A stretch of DNA of 8,646 bases from the NCBI GenBank assembly GCA_028819675.1, contig JAPPKT010000169.1, forward strand, positions 7,897 to 16,542, given 5' to 3'. The notes under the pieces are model-generated. The model had not been told where the DNA came from, made no database searches, and was given only the letters and a program-made list of their open reading frames with translations. Source of the stretch: Caldilineaceae bacterium. GTDB lineage: Bacteria; Chloroflexota; Anaerolineae; Caldilineales; Caldilineaceae. Position numbers and translations under genes: made by a program. This document shows, one piece after another, positions 1 to 6,219 of this stretch (the stretch's first letter is position 1; every line of letters begins with the position of its first letter).

Positions 1-28
1 CCCCTTGGGGGGGGGCCCCCCCCCCCCC
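1..28. other. G/C homopolymer run at window edge
   Basis: The first 28 bases consist almost only of runs of C and G, with a run of nine G next to a run of fourteen or so C. Nothing else in the window has this composition. It is most likely an assembly or sequencing artefact at a contig end rather than biology; a real G/C tract is possible but unlikely. Confidence 0.6.
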
Positions 29-208
29 AACGCCCCCTCTCCTACAACATGCCTTGCCGACCTGGTGTCGATATTGGTGACAGGTGCCTAATCGAAAATG
101 TCCAGACAGACCACGTCCCGCCAGTCCCAGCAAATCTCCGTAGGCGCCGGCCCTGTGCCTGCCCTCTCTCGCTCCAAAACTAAACTGCACCCCTATCTGA
201 ACTGTAAG
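29..208. other. Non-coding stretch downstream of the truncated GT39 gene
   Basis: I see no credible gene, RNA or repeat here. On the minus strand this is the place where the rest of the truncated GT39 gene should continue, but translation in all three minus frames gives no recognisable GT39 sequence. The loss of homology therefore looks like a deletion, insertion or rearrangement junction (or a misassembly) and not a single frameshift. Confidence 0.4.
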
Positions 209-685
209 TCACCTCTCATCAACCGCCATCAACCCAGCCCCAACCCCCCCGATCAGCAGACCGCGCCACCGCGTCGGCCTTCCCCCCTCATGCCTGCCGA
301 ACAGCACCCTCCCCAGCCAGAATACGGCAAAGACCAGTCCCGCGCTGCCCAGCGCTGTCGGCAGATGCATGGCCAGCAGCGTCCGCCCAAACAGGATCGT
401 CGACAGCGCCAGCGCGTAGATCGCCGACGGCTCGCGGCCCTGGTCCACCGGGAAAAATATCGCGTGCTCGCCCCGCAGAACCTGGAGCGCCAGCGCCCCG
501 TCTATCCCCTGATCCCGGTTGAGACCCATCGGCAGCTCGGCCAACCCTGCAAAACGCAGCACAACGACCACGATCGCCAGAACCAGCAGGGTCGCCCCGG
601 TCGCCAACCTGAAGCCCATGCGCCCGGCATCCGTTAGCCCGGCTGCGCCTGTTCGTTCTCTTTCTGAAGATGAACTCTCAGACAC
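209..685 (-). pseudogene. Truncated GT39-family membrane glycosyltransferase (N-terminal part only)
   Basis: The 158-residue product starts at GTG (685) and aligns with the N-terminal part of the 739-residue GT39 protein encoded just upstream (about its residues 38-167). Shared stretches include RGEHAIFFP, the GRT..A...PTAL.SAG segment, VFWLGR.LFG and GLL.GG.GAGL.AV. It has a charged N-terminus (1-27), a first membrane segment (about 28-47), then the periplasmic loop that carries the acidic catalytic pair in GT39/PMT proteins. Here the motif reads NRDQG (56-60) instead of HHDEG, so the Glu is Gln. Homology stops at Ala-Val (residues 154-155); three unrelated residues and a TGA follow. Complete relatives run to 700-800 residues, so most membrane segments and the whole C-terminal domain are missing. 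The start has a reasonable ribosome binding site, suggesting a once functional gene. It lies 123 bases behind the 739-residue gene on the same strand. I infer a decayed tandem duplicate; a contig-end assembly error is the main alternative. Confidence 0.7.
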
Positions 686-694
686 GCTGGCTTT

Positions 695-699
695 TCCTT
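695..699 (-). promoter_or_regulatory. Ribosome binding site of the truncated GT39 gene
   Basis: On the minus strand AAGGA lies 9 bases before the GTG at 685. It supports GTG as the true start of the truncated copy. Confidence 0.45.
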
Positions 700-808
700 A
701 CGCCTGCCCGCTCCTCGTCGTAACACTTTCGCGCCGCGCCGCCGATTTCAATCCCATCCGCGCCCTGGGCAGCCTGCAAGCGCCAAAGGACGTCTTCCCG
801 TTTACGCT

Positions 809-3028
809 TCACGGGCGGACATCCAATTGCAACCGCGCCAGCAGCAGCTCCGGCTCCCACACACCGATCTCGACCGTTGGTATCTGTGTCTCGGTGCTGT
901 AAACGACCAGCCGCAACGCATACTCGCCGGGAGCGAGATCGGTTGGGAATTCAAACTGGACCATGGTATCGAACAGCTCGGAAGGCCCTCCGCTCCCGGT
1001 CAGCGTGTGATTCGGTTTCCACAGAACAATATCCCTTTGGTAAGACCTTTCTCCGTTGGTATTGTAGAGGCGCAGCGATATCGCATAGTCGACATCTAAC
1101 CCGGATTCTGTTCGCCACTGCAGAGCCATCCACAGCGTTCGATCCCGACCAAGGTTGAGAAGCTGCTGCGATGACCACTGCTCTATGCCTTGGCCCAGGG
1201 CGATCCCCTCAAGAGCGATGTCGCCATCGTAGTAAACTGTCAGCGGCTCCAGATGGTCATAGAATGTCCAGGGCTGGTCCAGTGCAATATTGGTGTAATT
1301 ATGAATCCGAAAGCTGCCGTATGCATCACTACCCAGATAACGTCCGTATCTGCCGAAAAGGACGGCAAACCGATCGCTTTCATCGCCCGTCCAGGCAGCC
1401 CTGCTGTCCCAGTCCACAACTTTCACAGTGGATGTGCTCTTCATGGCCGCCAGCGAAGATCTAATCTTCTGCGCCAGGTCAGGCATGGCGGTATGGAAAA
1501 GATGGACCCGCGCCGCGCCTTGATACAAGTATTCGAAAGTTGGACTGCGAAATCCCTCTTCCAGCGCCTTATGGCGCTGTCCATCGGGGATCAGATAGAC
1601 AGTTTTCTCATCGGGCGGCTGCCGGCTCAACTCCTGGATCAAATCAACCCACCCCACCGCGTATTCATGGTAGACTTCAGACCTGTTCGCCCACTCCTGG
1701 AAATACGTGCGATACGTGATAACGCCCTGAACCAGAACCACGCCGCTGACCACAAACGCCAGTGCGATGGTGGCTATGCCTTTACTTTCCCCAAAAAACC
1801 GCTCCCGCAAGAAATTGAGCGTCTCCCACACGCCAACAGCCGCCAGCAGATATACAGCCGGTGTCGCACCCATCATGCGCAGCGTGTTGGGAACGAGGAT
1901 GTCTCTGGCCAGCATAGCGGGCAAAAGCAGGACCGCTGTCCAGAGAAGCAGGAGACGGTATGCGGGCCGCTTCCAGCGCAGAACCGCCATCCCAGCGCCA
2001 AGCCAGAAAAAGAACGCTTCCCATGGATTCAACATCGGCTGAGCGGCGAAGTTATGCCGCCAGTTCGGATCGCCGCGAAATCCCAACGCCAACAGATGCA
2101 CCCACACATTGTCCAGAAATGCTCCCAGCGGGTCTCCTTGATTCCGTTCAGATTGGAGGATCAAGAGCTGGTTGCTGCGGGAAAAGAATGCCTCGGGATG
2201 CAGAGAAAAATAAACCAGAATCGGCGCGGCGATCAGCCCGGCCGCACCCAAAAAGACGCCCGCCCTTCGTAGCTCATCCCGCAAGCGGCCCTCATTCCTA
2301 CCCCAGGGCAGCAGAAAGCTCAAGCCAAATAGGAGAAATAGAAATGGTGTGAAACGCGCCGCAAGATACGTATAGGGCAGTAGTCCTGCGCACACCCCCG
2401 CCAGCGCGATCCGCCACCAAATCTTCTCCTCCCATCCCCACCAGAGCAACGCCAGACACAGGCAAAGAAACAGGGGCAGAAAGTTGGCTCTGAGCGCTGC
2501 CCGCCCAATAATCGTCTGGCCCATGGATACCGCCAGCAGCCCAGCCCCGATTCCGCCCACCAGCAGGCCGTGCCATGGCGTCGCCCGGCCATCCTCATCT
2601 TTGCCAAAGAGAAGCCGCCCCAACCAGAAGACGACAAACACCGTGCCGGCGCTGGCCAGGGCTGTGGGCACGCGCAGAGCCAGTACCGTGCGCCCCAGCA
2701 AGGAGATGGCCAGCGCTATCACATAGACTATCAGCCCTTCGCGCCCATTATTCGCCGGAAAAAAGACAGCATGCTCTCCCTGCAGCACCCGTAGAGCATC
2801 CATGCCATGTGTTCCTTCATCATGATGGAGCCCGGTTGGGAGTTCGTCTAAGCGTTGAAGACGTAGCAATAGGACAGCCAGCACCAATGCGAGCAAGACT
2901 GCGAGCGTGACCCATAGGATACGTTGCCGCGCCGCTCCCTCTGACACAGTCTCCTCGTACGTTCTTTGTGTGCCAACCGCTGCATTGCACCTCTGTTCAA
3001 TTGGGTCGTGGGACAGCCTTTCAGTCAT
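809..3028 (-). CDS. GT39-family integral membrane glycosyltransferase (PMT/ArnT-like), 739 aa
   Basis: This is a polytopic membrane protein of the dolichyl/undecaprenyl-phosphate-sugar transferase type (GT39, PMT_2-like), expected to transfer a sugar from a polyprenyl-phosphate donor at the outer membrane face; the substrate cannot be told. A hydrophilic N-terminus (1-35) precedes the first membrane segment (about 37-57). The first extracytoplasmic loop has HHDEG (68-72), with the Asp-Glu pair typical of the family. About a dozen hydrophobic segments fill residues 37-437. A soluble part follows (about 440-590), then a C-terminal beta-rich domain (about 593-739) with YDGD, LGQG, AISLRLY, SYQRD, PGEYALRL and VWEPEL. 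That domain is of a kind common in Chloroflexota GT39 proteins and is nearly matched in the 796-residue neighbour. Length is normal for this group. The ATG at 3028 has no strong Shine-Dalgarno sequence, so the start is less certain; the next likely start would be inside the membrane part. A candidate promoter sits at 3172-3200. It may be co-transcribed with the truncated copy 123 bases downstream. Confidence 0.88.
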   Translation of the reverse strand: MTERLSHDPIEQRCNAAVGTQRTYEETVSEGAARQRILWVTLAVLLALVLAVLLLRLQRLDELPTGLHHDEGTHGMDALRVLQGEHAVFFPANNGREGLIVYVIALAISLLGRTVLALRVPTALASAGTVFVVFWLGRLLFGKDEDGRATPWHGLLVGGIGAGLLAVSMGQTIIGRAALRANFLPLFLCLCLALLWWGWEEKIWWRIALAGVCAGLLPYTYLAARFTPFLFLLFGLSFLLPWGRNEGRLRDELRRAGVFLGAAGLIAAPILVYFSLHPEAFFSRSNQLLILQSERNQGDPLGAFLDNVWVHLLALGFRGDPNWRHNFAAQPMLNPWEAFFFWLGAGMAVLRWKRPAYRLLLLWTAVLLLPAMLARDILVPNTLRMMGATPAVYLLAAVGVWETLNFLRERFFGESKGIATIALAFVVSGVVLVQGVITYRTYFQEWANRSEVYHEYAVGWVDLIQELSRQPPDEKTVYLIPDGQRHKALEEGFRSPTFEYLYQGAARVHLFHTAMPDLAQKIRSSLAAMKSTSTVKVVDWDSRAAWTGDESDRFAVLFGRYGRYLGSDAYGSFRIHNYTNIALDQPWTFYDHLEPLTVYYDGDIALEGIALGQGIEQWSSQQLLNLGRDRTLWMALQWRTESGLDVDYAISLRLYNTNGERSYQRDIVLWKPNHTLTGSGGPSELFDTMVQFEFPTDLAPGEYALRLVVYSTETQIPTVEIGVWEPELLLARLQLDVRP

Positions 3029-3149
3029 GCACGCTCGCTCTTGGTCGTTCTGTCAGACCCACAACCGCTCAGGACCGAGGTCTTCATGACCTGTCCAAAT
3101 CTAACTGGACCGTAAAGACCACTGATCTGGAAACCTGGCATTGGGAACT
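3029..3149 (-). promoter_or_regulatory. Possible structured 5' leader of the 739-aa GT39 gene
   Basis: If transcription starts near 3165, this stretch is an untranslated leader of about 137 bases. It contains two adjacent short perfect hairpins: AGGTC/GACCT with a 5-base loop (3078-3092) and GTCCA/TGGAC with an 8-base loop (3093-3110). A competing GACC-GA-GGTC pairing (3073-3082) overlaps the first. No known riboswitch was recognised. Short stems like these also arise by chance. Confidence 0.2.
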
Positions 3150-3179
3150 TTGTTCGAGAAGCTAATCGTCAAGTATAGA
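3150..3179 (+). promoter_or_regulatory. Weak candidate promoter for the 49-codon ORF
   Basis: TTGTTC (3150-3155) and TATAGA (3174-3179) are separated by 18 bases. The match to sigma-70 consensus is modest (3/6 and 4/6). It would put a start site about 45 bases ahead of the GTG at 3233. It overlaps a minus-strand promoter candidate, so at most one of the two may be real. Confidence 0.15.
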
Positions 3180-3200
3180 GATTCCGGTAGCAAAACCCAA
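3172..3200 (-). promoter_or_regulatory. Candidate sigma-70-type promoter of the 739-aa GT39 gene
   Basis: On the minus strand TTGGGT (3200-3195) and TATACT (3177-3172, 5/6 match to TATAAT) are separated by exactly 17 bases. The -35 is only a half match. The same TTGGGY-17-TAT pattern occurs before glgC. It implies a leader of about 137 bases, and that this GT39 gene can be transcribed independently of the 796-residue gene. Confidence 0.35.
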
Positions 3201-3232
3201 GAATCCCCCACCTCTCCGCAAGGAGGCACCGC

Positions 3233-3382
3233 GTGAGAAAACTGTCAGCGCGGGCAAAGACGCGCAGAGCGCTTGATGCCAGTCCGCTTCTGGCAATCGA
3301 CAGCTGCACTGGCTGTGCCGTAGCCCGCAAGGCCCTCTTGCATCACACCTGTGAGCCGCCCGCTAAGCGAGGCCCAAACTGA
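3233..3382 (+). CDS. Possible small gene, 49 aa, unknown function
   Basis: A GTG at 3233 lies 6 bases after a perfect AGGAGG (3221-3226), ideal spacing for translation start, and opens a 49-codon frame ending in TGA at 3380-3382. The predicted peptide has a basic N-terminus (about RKLSARAKTRRA), a short mildly hydrophobic stretch (SPLLAI), and three cysteines at 25, 28 and 40 in the pattern C-x2-C-x11-C with His-His at 37-38, which could suit metal binding. I recognise no family. It occupies the otherwise empty gap between the two minus-strand GT39 genes, on the opposite strand. The only positive evidence is the ribosome binding site, a weak promoter-like pair upstream and the Cys/His pattern. 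A chance ORF is quite possible. Confidence 0.25.
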   Translation: MRKLSARAKTRRALDASPLLAIDSCTGCAVARKALLHHTCEPPAKRGPN

Positions 3383-3396
3383 GCGGCCCGCACCCG

Positions 3397-5787
3397 TCAC
3401 CGACCTTCCGCAAGCTGCAAGCGCGCCACCACCAACTCCGGCTCCCAAACATCCATCTCGACCGTCGGCGTCAACGTATCGGCGTCGTATACGATGAGTC
3501 TCAGTTCATACTCGCCGGGCAGCAATTCTTCCGCAAAGTCAACGTAGAACAACGTCTCGACCTCTTCATCCGCTGACCACTGGCTTGTCCGCGCCAAATC
3601 AGCATTGCCCAAAACATGGTCCCTTTGGTAGGAGAGTGCGCCGTTAGCGTCGTACAGGCGAAGCGATATCGCAAAGTCGGCTGTCAAATCTGGCTCGACC
3701 TGCCACCGCAGGACTATCCACAGCGCGCGTTCCTGTTCCAGATCGAGTATCTGCTGCGTTGACAGTTGCGCCTCGCCTTGGCCCAAAGCGAGTCCGCGAA
3801 GAGAAATGTCGCCGTCGTAGAGGACCGTCACCGGCTCCAGTTGATCATGCAGTGGCTCAGCCCGCGACCGAATAATATCGGCGAAGGAGTCCAGGATTCC
3901 CAGGGTTGGATTAAGGAGCGATGTTTTCCCGCGTAACAGGGGGACCGCGCCTTCCCACGAGCCGCCTAGCAGAGCATCGAACTCGCCTTCGCTCAGCTCC
4001 CGCTTCTTGGCGAAAATCGATACTCGCGGGTGGTCGTAAAGGGTCCAGCTTTCGTCCGCTCCTTGATCCGGAAATGAAACGTCCAGCAATCGCGGTGGAG
4101 AAGTAAAATCAGCGACGTTTACGAAGCCCAACTGTTCGCCAAACATCAACTCGTAGTAGCGAATCGTCATTGGGTAGCGTTCAGGCAATTCATCGACGCT
4201 CCCGTACAGACGATTTGAACTGTAGATTACATAGTCCGCTTCCTTGAGTTTCTGTCGGAGAATCTCATATTTCTCCTCCGTATCCTCGTCATAAGGCGCC
4301 CAAGCAATATGACGCAAACCATGGCTTGCCGCGTCCATGCCTGGCTCACCAAAGATGGACACCGGCAGAGCGTCGTCCCACTCCTCCCAAAGGATTACCG
4401 ACCCGGCCGGTGCCTCGTCATACATCCAGCGGCTGGCTGTGATCCAGGTGTGCTCGTGCCCATACACGCCGTTGACATAAGCCAGCGACCAGAACAGACC
4501 GCCGCCGACCGCCAGAAGAGCGAGAAGCGCCGCCGGCAACCGGGCAGCCAGCTTCACCTGTCTTTTGCTGCCGAAACGCCAAAGCCACGTGATCAGTCCA
4601 GCGGCAAAGAGCAGGATAAACGGTAGGACTGGGCTCATGTATCGGTTGAATTTGGCTAGAAAGGCACCAGTGATGCCGAAGTATGGCGCCAGCCACACCC
4701 ACACGAGCAACTCCCCCGGCTTCGCCCGCAGCAGAAACAACCTCACCAGCGCCCAAACACTTCCCATCATCGCTGCCAGACCCAGAGGAAGACCCATCCC
4801 CCAAACGACCTGCTGCTCAATGAAATAAAGATAGGGCGTCGAACCGCGATACTGGCGCGTGTAGGGTATATCATCGATTCCGCGCACCATCCTCCCCTGT
4901 TCGATGACCGTGGCCTGAATGTAATGCACCCAGTCGAGAACTGCGTATGGGCTGGTGACGAAGAAGGCCGCAAAGGCGACCAGCAGTGCCACAACTGCAC
5001 TGGAAAGTGCCCAGCGCATCGAGACCCAAGACCTTCGCTCCCCACTCGCCAATCCCCGTTCGTCGCGCACTGCCGTGATCAGAGCGGCAGTAACCGGAAC
5101 AGCCAGCACCGGCAGCGCACTGAATTTGGCTGAAATTGCCAGTCCTGCCCCAAGTCCAGCGAAAACTATCCCCCGCCAAGAGCGCTCCTGAACCATCAGC
5201 AAGCCCCCGTAAATGGCTAGAACAACAAAGGTTGTGCTGGCGGGATCCATGGCAAAGAAATGGCTGAGTTGGACCGCCTGGGCGGTATATGTATAAAATG
5301 TCGCAGCCAGCAGACCGCCGGCCGCGCCGTACAGCCTCCTCCCCAACAAAAAAAGGAGAAAAACTGTCCACGTGTCCAAAAAAGCAATCATCAGCCGCCC
5401 TGCGACGGCCACGCCTTCGCAGGGGCCACTGGCGCGCGCCAAGAGAGCGATCGTCCTGTCGGGGAGAGGCAAATGGCTGGCCGGTTCCGCCAGCATACGC
5501 ATTACTCCGCCGGTAAGTATGCCCAAATAAAGGGGAAAATGGCCGTATGTAAAGGAACGCCGGCGGGCGTCATGAGGGTCCCATAGAGGATTTAGCGGGC
5601 TGCGTCGGGGATTAAGAAACTCGCCAAGCGAGGACGGCAAGCCAATCGTCGGTGCGTAAATGCACGTAGTGCTTCGTTCGTCAGGATGAGCGTTCAGCCC
5701 TCCGTCGAAGTTGACATTCCATGTGCGCAGCACCAAGCCCGACAGAATGACAATGCCGACTAAAGCACAAAAAACTGTCGTGCGCAT
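3397..5787 (-). CDS. GT39-family integral membrane glycosyltransferase, 796 aa
   Basis: This is a membrane-embedded GT39 (PMT_2-like) transferase, expected to use a polyprenyl-phosphate sugar at the outer membrane face; acceptor unknown. The ATG start leads directly into a first membrane segment (about 5-22) followed by the loop motif HPDE (34-37), the family's acidic pair. Near 69-83 a WDPHDARRR..TYGHFPLYL segment is typical of this bacterial subtype. About a dozen hydrophobic segments extend to about residue 435, including SHFFAMDP (175-182). A soluble region (440-600) contains WEEWDD, the typical VIYSSNR strand and WTLYDHPRVSIF (581-592), where I recall many relatives ending shortly after. 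Here a further domain (about 650-796) has YDGD, LALGQG, AISLRLY, SYQRD, LPGEYELRL and VWEPEL, matching the C-terminus of the 739-residue neighbour. The start has no good ribosome binding site; an in-frame stop lies just 24 bases upstream, so a long N-terminal extension is excluded. It is divergent from glgC, with 432 bases between the two starts. Confidence 0.9.
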   Translation of the reverse strand: MRTTVFCALVGIVILSGLVLRTWNVNFDGGLNAHPDERSTTCIYAPTIGLPSSLGEFLNPRRSPLNPLWDPHDARRRSFTYGHFPLYLGILTGGVMRMLAEPASHLPLPDRTIALLARASGPCEGVAVAGRLMIAFLDTWTVFLLFLLGRRLYGAAGGLLAATFYTYTAQAVQLSHFFAMDPASTTFVVLAIYGGLLMVQERSWRGIVFAGLGAGLAISAKFSALPVLAVPVTAALITAVRDERGLASGERRSWVSMRWALSSAVVALLVAFAAFFVTSPYAVLDWVHYIQATVIEQGRMVRGIDDIPYTRQYRGSTPYLYFIEQQVVWGMGLPLGLAAMMGSVWALVRLFLLRAKPGELLVWVWLAPYFGITGAFLAKFNRYMSPVLPFILLFAAGLITWLWRFGSKRQVKLAARLPAALLALLAVGGGLFWSLAYVNGVYGHEHTWITASRWMYDEAPAGSVILWEEWDDALPVSIFGEPGMDAASHGLRHIAWAPYDEDTEEKYEILRQKLKEADYVIYSSNRLYGSVDELPERYPMTIRYYELMFGEQLGFVNVADFTSPPRLLDVSFPDQGADESWTLYDHPRVSIFAKKRELSEGEFDALLGGSWEGAVPLLRGKTSLLNPTLGILDSFADIIRSRAEPLHDQLEPVTVLYDGDISLRGLALGQGEAQLSTQQILDLEQERALWIVLRWQVEPDLTADFAISLRLYDANGALSYQRDHVLGNADLARTSQWSADEEVETLFYVDFAEELLPGEYELRLIVYDADTLTPTVEMDVWEPELVVARLQLAEGR

Positions 5788-5846
5788 AGTGAAGTTTTGC
5801 TCAATCTGTCAAATATTGTTCTTCCTGTAATCGGCAACGCTGTTTC

Positions 5847-5875
5847 ACAATAGGGTCTTTTATCAAGAAGCGCAA
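5847..5875 (-). promoter_or_regulatory. Weak candidate promoter of the 796-aa GT39 gene
   Basis: On the minus strand TTGCGC (5875-5870) and TATTGT (5852-5847) are spaced by 17 bases, matching consensus at 3/6 and 4/6. It would start transcription near 5840, about 53 bases ahead of the ATG. Confidence 0.25.
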
Positions 5876-5900
5876 AAGAAAGGCCATTTGAGAGTGGCCT
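5874..5900 (-). terminator. Terminator-like hairpin upstream of the 796-aa GT39 gene
   Basis: On the minus strand AGGCCA and TGGCCT pair perfectly across an 8-base loop (5900-5881) and are followed at once by TTCTTTT (5880-5874). This is the form of a weak intrinsic terminator. It lies about 90 bases before the GT39 start, so it would block read-through from the glgC side or act as an attenuator if a promoter lies further upstream. The stem is only 6 pairs. Confidence 0.3.
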
Positions 5901-6089
5901 ATAGAGTCGATATCAGCGCTAGTTGGCAGGAAGGCCAGGTCCGGGGCCCGCGAAATGGAATCGATGGGTGAATCTGCCCGAAGGCTGCCAGCCATGTTTG
6001 AAGGCAAGCGTGGCAAAACTTGAGTTACTCGGAAGTGCACTACTCTGACATGAAAGTGTTCCCCATCTGCCGGTCAGATGCAGAGATGC

Positions 6090-6125
6090 GGGAAGCCCGG
6101 AACCAGTCTGGCCTCTGGTCTTCCC
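6090..6125 (+). repeat. Imperfect inverted repeat just upstream of glgC promoter
   Basis: GGGAAG (6090-6095) pairs with CTTCCC (6120-6125), and ACCAG (6102-6106) pairs with CTGGT (6115-6119), giving 11 pairs with a 6-base bulge and an 8-base loop. It ends directly before the -35 element of the glgC promoter candidate. It may be an operator or the 3' hairpin of an unseen transcript; no T-run follows, so a classical terminator is unlikely. Confidence 0.3.
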
Positions 6126-6129
6126 CCAG

Positions 6130-6158
6130 TTGGGCTTTCACCCTCATTCAGATATGAT
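6130..6158 (+). promoter_or_regulatory. Candidate sigma-70-type promoter of glgC
   Basis: TTGGGC (6130-6135) and TATGAT (6153-6158, 5/6 match to TATAAT) are separated by exactly 17 bases. A start near 6165 gives a leader of about 55 bases to the ATG at 6220. Because the promoter overlaps the 5' end of the longest open frame (TTG at 6130), it argues against that upstream start. Confidence 0.45.
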
Positions 6159-6219
6159 AGACCCTAATCCGGGATCGTATAATCGTTTCGCCCCAAAGGT
6201 GCTGCTTGGAAACTCCCCA

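Larger units (their letters stand above)
5788..6129. other. Divergent intergenic region between GT39 array and glgC
   Basis: This region separates the minus-strand GT39 gene from the plus-strand glg pair and is less GC-rich than the genes around it. I see no tRNA, repeat array or convincing protein gene. It holds a candidate minus-strand promoter (5847-5875), a terminator-like hairpin (5881-5900), a small TGGC/GCCA hairpin (5924-5937) and an imperfect inverted repeat just before the glgC promoter (6090-6125). Confidence 0.5.

Noticed and set aside
98..637. Plus-strand open frame of 179 codons at the left end
   Set aside because: It is a Pro/Arg/Gln-rich low-complexity product antisense to the recognisable truncated GT39 copy.
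678..860. Minus-strand 60-codon frame spanning the gap between the 739-residue gene and the truncated copy
   Set aside because: It is in a shifted frame overlapping the end of one gene and the start of the next, is Arg/Ala/Gly-rich and has no homology I recognise.
1190..2272. Plus-strand open frame of 360 codons opposite the 739-residue GT39 gene
   Set aside because: It is rich in Arg, Pro, His and Gln with no family resemblance, and lies antisense to a clearly recognisable membrane protein; it is a GC-driven shadow frame.
3270..3298. TGCCAG/CTGGCA inverted repeat as a terminator of the 796-residue gene
   Set aside because: The stem is perfect for 6 pairs, but no T-run follows on either strand and it lies about 100 bases past the stop; too weak to call.
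5801..6040. Minus-strand 79-codon frame in the intergenic region
   Set aside because: It starts at GTG without a good ribosome binding site, has no recognisable motif and spans the terminator-like hairpin and promoter candidate of the GT39 gene.
6130..6219. N-terminal extension of GlgC from a TTG start
   Set aside because: The 30 extra residues resemble no GlgC N-terminus and overlap a good promoter; [11 protein letters not shown] at 6220 is the family start.
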